From Lunularia cruciata (taxonomy: Eukaryota > Streptophyta > Marchantiopsida > Lunulariales > Lunulariaceae), in contig OX419760.1 in the NCBI GenBank assembly GCA_948567375.1, positions 31,434,001 through 31,498,000 on the forward strand: a stretch of DNA of 64,000 bases, given 5' to 3'. The notes beneath the pieces are model-generated. The model was not told the DNA's origin. It worked only from the letters and a program-made list of their open reading frames with translations, and made no database searches. This document shows, piece after piece, positions 21,466 to 34,190 of this stretch. Each line of letters starts with the position of its first letter. Within the stretch, counting starts at the first letter, position 1. Position numbers and translations under genes: made by a program.

Positions 21466-21821
21466 CATTTATAAAAATCATGCCCTATGTTATGGATGTT
21501 TAGGAATCTTGTAACTGAATAAATGATTGGCAGAAAAAGTGACGTGTTTTCTCGAGAGGGTGGCCACGTGGTTAGATGACTCTGATATGATTTCTGATTT
21601 TTTTTGCATATTCAAAATCCACAATGCCCCCTCTCAACAATTCAAATTCTAAACTTGAATTCACTACGCTCCGGAGCAAATGTACGAGTTGTCAAGTGAC
21701 TAAACAGCAGTTTTGTAGTTTTGCATTGGTGTGGGAAATGATCTTCCCCGCCCTACGGCAACCAAGAAATTGATTAGGGGTTCAAGGAATTTTACTCCAA
21801 AAGTGCAACAAAATTTTAGCT

Positions 21822-23063
21822 ATGGAAGATCAAGTACATTGTTTCAATGCAGGAGGTTCACTTCTGGACGCGGATCCAAGACCTATAGACTCATCTTTAG
21901 ATTTGCAACTTGAACAACCATTAGGGAAATTTAGAGACCTGTTGAGGATGGCTTCTTCCGTGCTTGGCAAAACAAAGGAGGATGAACAATTTTGCATGGT
22001 GACGCACCATTATAGCCAAATACTATATTATTTGGAGGACCTTGAGTATTTTGCACAAATTCATGGTGGGAATTGCAAAAAGCCCATTCAGAAATCAACC
22101 GCATTTAGTTTCATGGCAACATTTTTTATTAGGGAGGGACAAGGATTTCCTACTTCTATGACAGGTGATAGGCTTTACAAGACATGGTTGAGGTACATGA
22201 AACAATACAAAGAAACTCAAGAGCTTAAGAACAAGTCTACTCGAGAAGGTCTCACCGAGAAGGAATATGGCAAAGGGTGGAGAACTATAGAAGATAAATT
22301 GAATGGAATGTGCATACATTTTGCAAGAATGGAAGTCATGTTCAAGACCAAAGCAAACATAAGTCCACCTGCAATGGTAAGTTTGGGAGATTTTAATCCC
22401 AATTTGAGCGAGGTTGGCAAGGCTTGCAAGGAGGAGGTCCATGAAGGTGCACAAGAGTACTTTCCATTCACATCTCCTCCAAAGGTGGTGCTCCTAGACT
22501 CGGGCTCCCAGTTTGTCCCAAACACCCAAGGGATGGAAAGTATACATAGTGTAGGCATGGACAATTGAATCCTATCACCGAAAGATGAGTCACCATTTTG
22601 TTCTACCAATCAAGGACTCATTTTTTGTTACACCACCGCCTTTAAATTTTACATGGAATGGACCCGAGTGTGCTTTCCGTGACCAAGAAGAGGAACGTGA
22701 CCCAAAGAGGAGGAAAGGTGGAATATCAGCAAGTAAGGTACTCAAGTTGTCACCTAGTATGTCATTATCTCATGATTTAGCAAAAATAACCATGTTGAAG
22801 GCAGGTCCAAGGAGAGGTTATGACTAGCTGAACTAGAAGCCACCAACATGAGGAAAAGAGAGAAAACAATGGTGAAAATGGAAGCAGAGGATGTTAGATT
22901 AGAGATAGAGAAGATGAAAATTGAAATTGAGAAAAAATTGAGTGCAGATAAAAGGAAAGCTAGGCCAAACAAACACAAATTTAAGGAGAAGAGTTTGGAG
23001 TCAAAGCGCACTCATGAAATCAAAATGAGTCTCATACAAGCTAGAAAACTCTTGAGGAAATAA
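21822..23063 (+). pseudogene. Myb/SANT-like transposon ORF with coiled-coil tail, copy A
   Basis: The first frame (21822-22568, 248 codons) contains HHYSQILYYLEDLEYFAQIH, GDRLYKTWLRYMKQYK, REGLTEKEYGKGWRTIEDKL and NISPPAMVSLG. This spacing of aromatic and basic residues resembles the Myb/SANT-like DNA-binding ORFs that accompany transposases. After a stop and frame change it continues as NFTWNGPECAFRDQEEERD (from about 22640) and a Lys/Glu-rich coiled coil (22848-23063: EIEKMKIEIEKKL). At least two frame changes make it a probable pseudogene. Copy B at 33.2 kb shares the same core motifs. If the family guess is right, it would have bound element ends and helped import or position the transposase encoded at 28.4-30.2 kb. 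Confidence 0.6.
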
Positions 23064-24134
23064 GTCACTATTTCAAAGTGCTCACTCAAGTTCAATCCTA
23101 CTCCAAATCTATCATACTCTTGTGAAAGCAAATAGTATACCAAAATGTAACCTTTATTATGATTATAATAAAGATGAGTTTTAGAAACTTGATAAGTGCT
23201 CTCTTTCTATCTTTAATATGCTTTGTCTCTATCTTTAACTCAATAAATGCTCTTTGCCCATCATTTTTTGGCCATTGCTAGTTATTGCCAGATGCCGCTT
23301 GTTACCACACAATGCCACCGCTAGATGTTGCTCGTTACCACTCAGTTCCGCCCATCAATTTTTTGCACCACACTTAGTTTTTGCTAGATGCCATGAGTCA
23401 TCACTTAGTGCTACCCATCAACTCTTTTCCACCGCCACTAGTTGCCACTCAATGCCGCCCTTTGTTGATTTAGCATTGGCCAGGTTTTGAGCACCGCTTG
23501 TAGGTGCTCGTCGGTGTAGAGTGACCCCCAGAGTTGGTTAAGTATGGTGAATTGTGATGTGGGTGGCGCACATAGGTGCGTGGTGATGCACAAGGCACAA
23601 GTGAGTATATAGCACATGAAAATATGAGAGTTAGACAAAAATATGAGAGTTTCACAAGTGTAAACCAAAATATATATGAGTATAAAAGATAAATGTATAC
23701 ATGAGGATAAATAAATAAAAAGATGTATATAAATGGAGAGCCAATAAAACCTAAATCTATCTCTATGCTAGAAGAGGAAGTGAAGAAGAAGAGGGAGATG
23801 CACCATGGTGTCTCAGTGCTACTACTGCGTCCTCAAGTCTATGGTTGTATACATGATGTTGAATCCTAAATGGACTCAATGACCATCATAGCGACCACTT
23901 GCTCTCATCCAAGTCTTGGTGCCTAATACCGCTAGCAAGAAGAAAATATGGATCAATTATAAGAACTCAATCTACCAGATGTCCACTCCTCTTTTGCCCA
24001 ACTAATTGTAGGTCTATCATCATGGACAAATCTGTCCAAAGCACTTTGTCAAATGACCAAGTGTATGATATTCTCTCTACCTTATAAGGACAGAAGTGGG
24101 TAGGGTGGATAACACTATGTAGATGGTTCCTATA
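23064..24134. other. Spacer with degenerate GC-richer repeats
   Basis: No gene. Around 23254-23500 the words 'tgccgc', 'accactcagtgcc' and 'gctagatgcc' recur irregularly. The same style of sequence recurs at 26.35-26.55 and 27.5-27.9 kb, on both sides of the unknown minus-strand ORF. Confidence 0.5.
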
Positions 24135-25150
24135 CTAAGAGATTTCATAACTATCTAGGATTAAAAGATCACAAAGAGGTAAACCTAATGAAGTAAGATG
24201 CTCATATGATCTAACTCTAATTCCTCTAAACTCAAAATCTTGTTGGATATCTCTAGAACACAAATAGGCCACAAGGCAAGACCCAATGTGAAATCCCTCT
24301 GAGAGTTTGGACCATTGCCACATGCTCCATAGCAACCATTCCACTCCATCCGGAGTAAGATCTATCCACAAGATAACCTCAAAGCGTAGCAAAGAAAACT
24401 GGATGAAATGGCTAACACTAGGATGTGCTACCCACCCTACATGCCCGGATTGTGTGTGAGGGCACCAACCAGACCTAGTCATCTAGCTCTCCCATGCACG
24501 GAAACCGGTAGTACCATGAAGCCATAATGATGCCAAACGAGTAACATCCACAACAATAATCTTCTTTCATAGGAAGCTTGGGAAGAGGATACATGGAGTA
24601 TACTCTCTTGATAGACAAAGCCTCTCTCTAAACTCAATTTGAGTGCCTTGAGTCTCCACACTATGAGGTAACACATGGGTGGCATCTATCATAGGGATTC
24701 CATCGGTCTGGGTTTGCATCTCATGAGGAGTATGGGTCTGGCAAGCAATAGTATGTAGTCTCGGTCCAAGATAAGCCACACAAGCCCTCACCTAAGCTAG
24801 ACTACTCTCACTCTCCTCTACTTGAACCTGTGCACTCTCACACCTCTCTCTAGTAAATGCTAGCTCTTGTGCTTGATTTTGTGCCTACCCTATAACCCTT
24901 TGCCATGGCAACGGCATCTAGTATGTCCAAGCTTAAGTCAACAAATCTTTGCTCTCTCCCCATCTTAGAAGTAATCAAGGTCAGATGCCTCTCCTCCTTT
25001 GCAGCAAGTAAATCCTCTTGCTCACAAAGGAGTCTCTCTCTAAGGTCAATCTACCATGCTCCTCAAAGCTCTCCAATCTACTCTTGTGCTCAAGCACTAA
25101 TCTCTCTCTCTCTCCCTCTCTACACTCTCCAATCTACTCTCATGCTCAAG

Positions 25151-25152
<2 letters not shown>

Positions 25153-25217
<65 letters not shown>
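25153..25217. repeat. (CT)n microsatellite
   Basis: About 65 bases of uninterrupted ct repeat (ga on the minus strand). It lies within the coiled-coil region of the unknown minus-strand ORF. Long plus-strand ORFs of Ser/Leu across it are artefacts. Confidence 0.95.
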
Positions 25218-25221
<4 letters not shown>

Positions 25222-25611
25222 CAATATACTCTCACGCTCAAGGAGATTTTTCTCTCTAAACTCAACCACTCAAACACAATCATCTAGAATATGTGTGATG
25301 TCAACAGAACAAGAAGAAGGTGAAGGTACTCTAAAATGTGTGGGGTCACTAACCTCCTCTACAAATGGAGAAAGAGGAGAAGGGGAATTAGAGAGAAAAG
25401 GAGCTATCTCAACAAAGGGTAAGCATTGTGTCTCAACATAAATCTATTGAACACCTATTTACAAGTGGTACATTTAGTCATCCATCAAGTTAAAAGTCAT
25501 ATTAGAATTTCGTAATTTCACAAGTTCATTAATTAAATCCTCTTAAATTAACTCATTTATTAAATCTGGCAATGGTATTTACAAAAGAACTTTGTATGTT
25601 TTCAAACATAC

Positions 25612-25642
25612 AAATATATATATATATATATAAATATATATG
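25612..25642. repeat. (AT)n microsatellite
   Basis: Short at/ta run, broken by single aa steps, between the coiled-coil and acidic parts of the decayed ORF. It probably interrupts that reading frame. Confidence 0.8.
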
Positions 25643-26240
25643 ACAAAACTCAAACCTAATCAATCACTCATCATCCTCTCCCTCATCCTCCCTATCATCA
25701 ATAGTCTCATCCTCATCCAAGCTATCTGCATCCTCATGATCATCATCATACTCTCTCTCGTGTATAATCTCCTCTTCTCCATCACTCAAGTACATCATGT
25801 CCTCCTCTGGAATGAAACCTCTCTCCACAAAGAGATGAGTAAGTATCTGCCCAAGGAAGGTAACTCTAAACCCATGCCCCTTAAAACTCCTCAATTGGCT
25901 TTGCAAACTCCCCTTGTCTACAATGATAGCTCTAAATTCTAACTCTCTCAATCATAATCCTCCACACCAAATCTCTTCAACTTTATCTTGGTGTTGAGTA
26001 CCAAATGCCCATATGCAATCTTGGGCCTAATAATGGGTGCAACAAGTGCACCCATCAACTAGAAGAAAGCTCTAAATGCAGGATACACACATTGCCTTGT
26101 AATATATCTTTTTGCAATCCTATCCCTTTGTGGAAACCAGTCTGAAACAAGTGTGTAAGGAGTTGTCTTCCATCTTGGTGTTCTCTCCCTTGGCATGGCA
26201 AGTGCATTTCTAACTATATCCTCCGTCAATTGAGACTATA

Positions 26241-27519
26241 TGCAAGAGACCTTGTCCCACAAACTCACAAACTCTATACATAGAAGAACCTACAAAACCC
26301 ACCAAGGAAAAAACCTTAAACCTCAATCCTTAAGACCAAAGAGGCTAGGTGCTCCTCGGAGCCACCCCCAAACAAGAAAAAAGCAAGCAGTGCCGCTAGG
26401 CATCACTTTTTGCCGCCATTGGGTGCCGCTTGGTCCGCCCAAAGACACACATGGACAATTGTCCTCTGCATAGTGTCGGGGGACGCCCAATGCCGCTTGT
26501 AGACACCCGTTAGTGTTGCCAATGAGGCGCAACTACACTAGGCACCGCTGCAAGGTAGGATGAAGGAAAATAAAAAAATTGGGATGGCGCTTGGGAACAC
26601 TAGATGAAGGTTTTAGGGTTAAGGGTCAGTGCCAGATGACCCAAGAAGGCATTGGGACGCATTGAGAATTTTGAGGCCTAACATGCAAAAATTGAAATCC
26701 AAAGTTGCTAAAATGTTTCCAACTAGAGTGAAATGATGAGAAAATAGTTAAGAAGGTTTAAAAATACCTCAAGACATGGGTATTGAAGGCCAAGAGTAAT
26801 TTTGAGGTCGATAACATCTATATCAACCTCCCAAATTCCACCGATAGTAGTTCAAATATGATGTTTGTCCAACCAACACCACTTGATGAAGTTTGTTGGG
26901 TGTTGAATTGTATGAAAAATATGAGCCAATCTCCTTCTTGAGTATCTCTCATGTTAGGCCAGTCAACAATTTTTTCATATCCCTAGATTATTGCCATGGA
27001 GAAATGTATGAATTGTGAGAAAATCTGATCCCTTGCTCTCCCACTCACCCTAAATTCAGTTGTGGTGAAAAACTATTCACAAGCACTCTCCTTCTCAGTT
27101 TGAATCTTCCTGAATTTTGAAACTCAAGCTCAATTCCAGTTTTGAATTCTGCTCTTCCTCTCAAATGCTCTCCTTCTTCATCTCAAATTTTGCTCTTCCT
27201 CTCAAAGTCTCTCACAAATGCAACTCTCTCAAACCTCACACGGTTTGCCTCCTTTGATCAAAAATTACAACTCTCACCATGAACTCTCTCAAACCCCACA
27301 CATAAATTGAATCAAAATGCACCCAAGTAGTGAGTTTACCTCCTTTGAACATCCATGCAGTGAGTCCTTGCCTGAATGACTTCTGAAAATGTTCAATTCT
27401 AGAAAGAGGAAAGTTTATATAGCCCCACGTTGGAAAAAAAAATTGATATCACTTACTACCAAAATGTACACATTTAGTGGAAAAATCAATATTTGACAAG
27501 AAAGAACTCAAATCCTAAG
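26241..27519. other. Spacer between unknown ORF and degenerate repeats
   Basis: No gene. Contains tgccgc-type degenerate repeats (26.35-26.55 kb) and a duplicated 'ctcaaattttgctcttcctctcaaa' motif near 27.13-27.2 kb. Confidence 0.45.
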
Positions 27520-27910
27520 CGGCAACATGCGGCTCTCCATGTTGCCAACCAGCACACCCAAGTGTTTTTTAGTTGAGCCCGATCGCACAATGCCATTGCG
27601 TGGTGCCTACAAGCGCCATAGGCACCAACGGGTGCAATCAATTTTTTCCAAGCTAGAGGGCAGCCCCCAATGCCTCCCAGTGTCGACAAGCGCCATTGCA
27701 CGCGCCTACTAACACCACGCAATGTTGATAGGCACAAGCAAATTTTTGGCAAGCAAGAAGGTGGCCCTCAATGCCTACCAGCATGTACAAGCACAATCGC
27801 ACAGTGCCTACGAGCACCATTTGGGCACTTAAAATTTTTTTCCATATCCAATCACACTGGGGGGGCTCCTAGTGCCCACCAATGCCGTCAAGCAAGCGTC
27901 AACCATTGAC
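27520..27910. repeat. Degenerate tandem repeat, unit about 100 bp
   Basis: Three to four imperfect units. Each carries 'caagc(gcc)attgcac', 'aatttttt.c.aagc.agagggc' and 'ccc.caatgcctcccag' type blocks. Units begin near 27533, 27612, 27700 and 27785. The unit boundaries are approximate. The plus ORFs here are products of the repeat. Confidence 0.6.
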
Positions 27911-28439
27911 ATCTTCTTCAAAGTTTGCACCCTTGAGCAACATCCATCCAGTGACTTCAAAGTGTAAACTTGTTGAACACCGCACCAAAGTGTAAGATAG
28001 GCCCCTACAAATGTACAGAGCGCATCCCAAGAATTGTTTTTGCAATTTTACATAAAGATCCACTCATGGTCAAAGTTCATGGGAGCAAACATTTTTTTAA
28101 ACTTGGCATTGCTGATAAAATACAAAAAACATTACCATATATGTGATATGAAAGGAAGAATTGAAAAATAAATAATTTATTATATGGAAACTCACTCATT
28201 CGAGTATATCATCAATGTGATAATCAAGGCAATGTTGCATCACCCTTGATCTACTTTCTTCTCTACCAAGTTCTATACCATGAAAAGACATTTTTGAATC
28301 TATTAATTTATAATTTATTCTATTAATCTATTAATATATAATTTTCTGAATCTAAGTTTCCTCCATTCCATTAAATCCACCATTCTCTTTTGATCAAACA
28401 TCTGACCTATTGATTAAAAAATTATGTAAAATTATACAC

Positions 28440-30168
28440 ACTAACATCCACTTTAATAAATAAGCACTTCTACTATTGTGTTTGAGTTGCACTCTTAGCT
28501 CACAAAGAGAATGTCATCTAGCTTTCACTACTCCTATACAATGTTCATTTATCATTCTTGCCTTTGCTAAATATTTATTAAACTCCTGCTTGTCCTTTGA
28601 TCGGGCCTGCTTGAAATTTGGGACTAGGTGATGCATGGGTACATAACCCAAATCACCTAAAAGGTACTCCTTTGCCTCAAAAGTGCAACAACTTCCTCTC
28701 TTGTTCAAATCATTCCACAGTGAATATTATTTCAAACAAGTCATGTTGTGACATGAAATTGGAAAATAAACAAATTAAATTATACTCTTAGTAAACCATA
28801 CAAATAGTCTCAGTGTAGTTTGAATGTAATACACTAAATGGAGCGGTTTGGGTTCAGGATGGCAATGTTAACTAAGCAAACTAAGCAACGCTTACACTTT
28901 CGTAGTCTTAAGTCCATGGATGATCCTCCCATTATTTAGGGTATTTAAGTGTCTTAGCATTACCTTACATGTATACCGCCCTATTGTGTTGCGAGATCAT
29001 AAAGGTCAAAAGGGACATTCTAGTCTATGCATAGCAATGCATGTATTAGTTACTGTAACTTTTTGTGTGCAGTCTCATACTTTTGAATGTCATTTCCACC
29101 TAATCTTGGCACTCGTAATACCTAGGTAAAGCATGTTACATCCCATTTAAGATAAGAACCATAGCAAGCATAATGTGAGAGATATTGATTTCCTCTTATT
29201 CTAGTGACTCCGTGATATAGAGATGACTATGATAACAAAGAAAAGATGATTGCACTTTGCTTTCATATGGGAATAAATCTCAATTATCATAAGCTAGTGC
29301 AGGTGGATCACAAATTGGTTGGTTCTAAAAATGTTGGGAAAGTTTTGATCTCCTACAAATAAACAAATCAAATCATACTTTTAGTAAACCATACAAAGAG
29401 GATCGCCAATGCATTGAAAAAAACATAACAACAAAACAAAAAACATAGAACTTACCTCTAGAAAAATGTATAATTCTCCTTTTATCATCACAAGTCACTT
29501 GGCTGTTTATACAATATGAACCCTTGCAGTTGAAATAGATTTTCCCATCTATTTTGGTCAAGATGCAAGAGGAAACAATGTTCCATCTACCAAACCAACA
29601 CAACAAGGAAAACCTTTTTGTGCAAAAATTGTGGATATCCTCCTCCTCTCCTTGAGCTCAGGCCAAGCAACTTGACCTCTCATCATATCTAATATGGCTG
29701 TCATAACTCTATCTATAAAAGCAATTTTTGAACCAGCACTAATGCCCCAAATATTTAAACTGCGTGCAACACAATCTCCATTGCCATGATGTACAAATCT
29801 ATCAAGGCTAGAGCAACTTGGATCTACATGGGTGTTTGCTCTCTTTGGTAGCTTTTTTCAAAAATAGTGAGTCTCAATCAAATTTACTAATGTTGAAAAA
29901 GAATTGACATCTATTCTAGTAAGCTACAAAAGGCCTCCATATCAAGATTTATAAAATACTTTATCACAAACTCTCTACAACAAGTGTAAGTAACTCGGGG
30001 TTCCAAGTATTGATGAGTATGTGCATACTTCCACCCACTAATAAAAATTCTAGCATATCTAAAATCTCCTCCTAATTCTTTGTCTTCATCTTCTAATCCT
30101 TGTAGCGATATCATCCATTGAATACATTTTCTAATACTTAGTTCTAAACGAGTGCTCCCTCTCGGCAT
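28440..30168 (-). pseudogene. PIF/Harbinger-like transposase pseudogene, copy A
   Basis: Reading from 30168 leftward: an N-terminal frame (29911-30168, starts MPRGSTRLELSIRKC), then AGSKIAFIDRVMTAILDMMR and GFPCCVGLVDGTLFPLAS. The DGT carries the first catalytic Asp of PIF/Harbinger DDE transposases. Then CKGSYCINSQVTCDDKRRII, and the C-terminal frame 28514-28708 with EYLLGDLGYVPMHHLVPNFK and FNKYLAKARMINEHCIGVVK. The Glu of INEH sits where the family's last catalytic Glu lies. Stops (for example just after the DGT block) and an apparent deletion around the second Asp make it inactive. Harbinger elements normally encode this enzyme plus a Myb/SANT protein. A matching ORF lies at 21.8 kb. Confidence 0.82.
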
Positions 30169-30229
30169 GACTGGACTCGATTCTTAATCACCAAAGATAA
30201 CCCCTTATCGGCATCTCTATTCTCTATGT

Positions 30230-31022
30230 ACATAGAACAAGAAAACAATCTCATAAATTTCATTTTGTACTATCTTGACATCATTGCTATTCTCTGTACA
30301 CACAAGACATCATCTCTATTTTATGCACACACAATCTTGACATCTCTATTCTCCATACTATCTTGACATCATCTCTATGCATTATACACGCAATCTTGAC
30401 ATCTCTATTCTCCGCACACACATACCAAGAGAACAAGATCATAAATTTCATTTCAGCAAACATACACATAGAAGGCGGAACAAGGTCATACATTTCATAT
30501 TTGTAACAAGAGACCAAGATCATAAATATTAACTTTTTGAATAATGAAATTGATGATTTTGGAGAGTAATCCTTCAAAAAAATTCACTCTTCCTTCTAAC
30601 CTTCCCACAACACGCACTCAAATCTTCCCATTCCAAACAAATTCACTCCCCTTTCCAACCTTCACATAACATGCACTCAAATCTTTCCACTCCGGGTCCT
30701 TCAAATCTTCATCCGTGGTCAATTTTTCAGTTCTTGCATCTCGTGCATAAATCTGTCAACTTTTGATTACCATGGGTGTTCTCTTTTGATTACCATGGGT
30801 GTTGCTCCCTTTGGTGTCCACCACTTTCACTCTGACCTAAACCCGAGATACTTTATTAACTCTAATACATAATCAATGCACTCCGGAATGATAATGGAAA
30901 ACTCCATATCCCTTATTTTCTACGAACAACATCATATGGAGTGTGCTAATAATAAAGAACTTGGCCAGAACTCCAACATCATATGGAGTGTGCTAATGAT
31001 AAAGAACTTGGCCAGAACTCCG
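30230..31022. repeat. Cluster of short tandem duplications
   Basis: Blocks repeated side by side include 'cttgacatctctattctcc' (30.33-30.42 kb), a ~58-bp unit containing 'acacgcactcaaatcttccc' (30577-30690), a 23-bp unit 'ttttgattaccatgggtgtt' (30757-30803), and a ~58-bp unit with 'catatggagtgtgctaat' (30930-31022). This density of duplications just outside the transposase suggests subterminal repeats of the element. Confidence 0.65.
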
Positions 31023-33062
31023 TAGTGACACTCTTTCTACCTCCTGTTCACACCCCGTCTCAATTTAGTCAACACTTTGTAAATATCTATATAAAAATAT
31101 GCTAAGTTGCGTAAAACTATTTCTGAAATCCCCTAATGCATCATTACAAGTTGGAATGGAGTGGAGGTACTCAGAGGTAGAAGTAGAAGGTGGTAAATTC
31201 AACTTTCAGAATAACCAGATTGCATGTCTGATTCAAGGTTATGCATTATACAGTAAGAAAATAACGGAAAACGACTCACGAAAGAATTCAAAGAGGAAAA
31301 TGATTCCGTCATCTCGCCTCTCGCGAAAGCTCGCGAAATGGCAGCCACGAAGCCTGTGGTACTTTTCATAATCACTTGAACTTTTATTGTCGATCCTGAT
31401 ATAGGAATATCGGGAGAGAAGTGCATTGATAGACTTCTTATAGCCGGAACTGCAGAATAGATACATAGCTATCGAGCGAGGCCAGATTTTTTGTGGATAT
31501 GCAACTGGCAACTGGCAACTGGTGGTGTCTGCTTACTATGTCATCCATCTCCGGTAGATTCGAAACTCTAAGAAACAGCCTTACTATCTCCTCATCATTC
31601 ATTTGGTTGAAGATACGGTTTTGTATGAACTACGAGGGTACGTATAAACGCCACCTCTTCATTTTCCACGTGTGCTGAATTGAAATTGCTGTAAGAAGAA
31701 CAGGACTACACCTCGTCAATGGCTACAGGCTAACAAAGCGCATCCATTTGCAAGTTGTGTTTCATAAAGTATCTGGACAAAGGAAGAGTAAGAGGACAAA
31801 ACATATGGAGTAGGTGGAGTTTGTCAATCAATCATTCCAAAAGATAACGAGTTGCTGTCTAGAAATCATATACTTGAATCGAGTCACACATTACACTATG
31901 ACCATATAACGGATTTGCTTGACGCCTAATGTATCAAATGTGGGACAGTGAGCCAACTAAACCAAAACAGTTTGACGTCCAATTCGCGAAGGCCCCCATG
32001 TATAAACTACTGCTCTCGAAGCTTTCGATCTCGTCAAGAGGTCGATTTTTACCAATTGGATCGAAGGTCTAAAAGAAGTCAAGTTATCAAGCATGTGCCG
32101 CAGGAATTCCATCGCCAAATTACAGGTTTGCACTCGAACGTTAAGACCCAAACATCTCAACGAGTGTCGCTTGCAAGAATTAGGAATGTAATCCTTCTAT
32201 CGATATTTGCAAGAAGCATGATGCTCGCTTCTAACAAGAGAATGGGATTTCAAAAACATTTTTTACGAGATATTTGTGGGTGCAGGGGAACTGTAAAACT
32301 TTCAGGGACTAGCCATATAAAAAATTGCTCCAGAAATGAAACAGTCTGTAAAATATTCTATATTTTAAATTTTAAACTATTTTACGGGTCCCTATTTACT
32401 TTACTCCTCGTTTCATTTTCAGGATACGATTAAAGTTTATGGAGCAAAAAATCAGGAAACTACTCTAATGAATACTAATAATATAATCATAAATATGATT
32501 AAAGATAGAAAATTCAAGGAACCCCTCTAATGAATGTTAGTGATCTAGTCATAATATTTTTAGAAATAGTGAATTGGTATAACATGGTTATTGAAATAAA
32601 GGTAAGATGGACAGCACCTGCTTTGTGTAGAATTTGAACTGCAAACCCTATTCTGATTTGCATATACTAGCTTGATATCAAAACCCAAGAATTCTCTCTA
32701 TTTACTCCCTCCAAATCTTACTTGTTTGATCTCTCTCCAAAATCTCACTTCTATAAGATGTTTCGGTAGTAAGTTATTAGTATGTGATGAAATAGTTAAT
32801 GAATAGTTGTGGTGTTGCCATTTCTTTAGTTCATGGTTTGTTATTGGAATTAAAATTTACAATTAAAAAGGTAAATTTTGGTTTTCATGTGGCAAGATTT
32901 GACAACGCACCCAATCATTCATTTTGGGGAGTGGAGGAAGTGTGCCATGTTCAAAGGAAGTGAGATTTAGATATTGAGTGCAACGATGTGGAGTGCATCC
33001 AGCCACCCCTTGAAGTGGGAGTTCTATATCCATTAGCTAGTTCCAATTTGATAGATTCTACA
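31023..33062. other. Unassigned region
   Basis: The plus ORF at 31948-32433 (161 codons) shows no recognisable motif and no transmembrane or metal-binding pattern. No other coding evidence, RNA gene or element terminus was seen. Confidence 0.4.
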
Positions 33063-33121
33063 CTAGATCCTACACTTTCTCCCAAAACACTTTCTAGATC
33101 CTACACTTTCTCCCAAAACAT
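33063..33121. repeat. 31-bp tandem duplication
   Basis: ctagatcctacactttctcc and following bases occur at 33063 and again at 33094, essentially identical, so the duplication is recent. Confidence 0.85.
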
Positions 33122-33243
33122 CTAACATTGCCTCTCATTCTCCATTAGTGAGTTCCAAATTTGGTAGACTCTAGATCTTGCACATTCTCTAGAAAAATCA
33201 AGCATTGCCTTGCATATTCATGTAGTGAAAATTTCAAGATCCT

Positions 33244-34190
33244 TTGACCATGCTTTCCTTGGATACATCATCCGGCCTTTCTTTAGAGTGTATGAAATTG
33301 AAAGCAACAGGTGTGAAAACAAAAGGGAGGAAAGATAATAGGTTTCGAATGACATCTTACCATTATAGTCAAATCTTGGATTATCTAGAGGATTTAAATC
33401 ATTTCAAACAAATCCATGGAGGTAATCGCAAGAAACATGTCTAGAAGAATAGTACCTTCATTTACATGACTACCTATCTTGTGAAGTTTGGACAAGGTTT
33501 ATTGGAATCTATGATAGGAGATAGATTGTAGAAGAAATGGGCTTGGTACATGGCTTCTTAGAAGTTTATGCAAACTTGGAAAGACAAATGAAGAAGAGAA
33601 GGACTCACCAAGAAGGAACTCAAACAAGGATAAAAGACCATTGATGATAAACTAAATCATCAATGTCCACACTATGCAATAATGGATCTTCTATTTGGTG
33701 GAAGAGTTAACATTTCTCCATCTGCACTTGTATCTTTAAGAATTGAATAAAGTGGTCATAGAAGAGGAAATGGGATCTCAAGTTACATTTGAACTCTTGT
33801 TAGAGGATTGTGTCAATGAAACACCAACACATGGGATTTGTGGTCCTAGAGTGGAAGTGTTTTTGGTTCCTAACATCCAAGAGTCATTTCTTTATATGCC
33901 ATCATCTCATAGCTTTGAGTAGTATATTGTGTAAGGGCAGGAGCAAGAGGAGGAGAGTAGATCAAAATTGGATTATGAGTACTTTTGTGATCCACCAACT
34001 ACCTTGAAGATGAGGAACCACCCACATGGGAAGCCATCAAAGAGGGTGATATAGATGGAGAACAAGATATAGGATCTCTAAAACAAAGAAAATCTCTAAA
34101 CGAAAGACACCTTCTTCTTCAACAAGAACAAAGACACTTGCTTCAAAGACACCTTTGTTTGTTATTAAGCTACAAGGTCACCCATGTGTA
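33244..34190 (+). pseudogene. Myb/SANT-like transposon ORF, copy B
   Basis: The frame begins near 33244 and gives YHYSQILDYLEDLNHFKQIH then GGNRKKHV and a stop. Homology to copy A (21.8 kb) continues through stops as GQGLLESMIGDRL, REGLTKKELKQG, KTIDDKLNHQCPHYAIMDLL and NISPSALVSL. The last visible piece is Glu/Gln-rich (EEPPTWEAIKEGD and a Gln/His/Leu run). It is clearly more decayed than copy A. It sits on the plus strand facing the unknown minus-strand ORF at 34.2-36.5 kb, the same arrangement as copy A. Confidence 0.6.

Larger units (their letters stand above)
24135..26240 (-). pseudogene. Unknown element ORF (acidic segment plus coiled coil), copy A
   Basis: Reading leftward from about 26215 the minus strand gives RTPRWKTTPYTLVSDWFPQR, then YITRQCVYPAFRAFF. 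A second frame (25951-25664) gives FKGHGFRVTFLGQILTHLFV and a strongly acidic run of Asp/Glu. Next comes a Glu/Arg coiled-coil stretch in which the CT microsatellite at 25153-25217 encodes alternating Glu and Arg. The last parts are ORFs at 24567-24791 and 24135-24482. Stops and frameshifts separate the pieces. A diverged copy at 34.2-36.5 kb keeps the residues TLV.DWF, RY...QC.Y.A and VTF.GQ.LT. That indicates the pieces were once one protein under selection. I do not recognise the family. Confidence 0.5.

Noticed and set aside
24905-25441. 178-codon Ser/Leu ORF over the CT repeat
   Set aside because: Product of a (CT)n microsatellite. The opposite strand carries the homologous coding signal shared with 34-36 kb.
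31948-32433. 161-codon plus-strand ORF as a real gene
   Set aside because: No motif, no splice or promoter support, and composition like its flanks.
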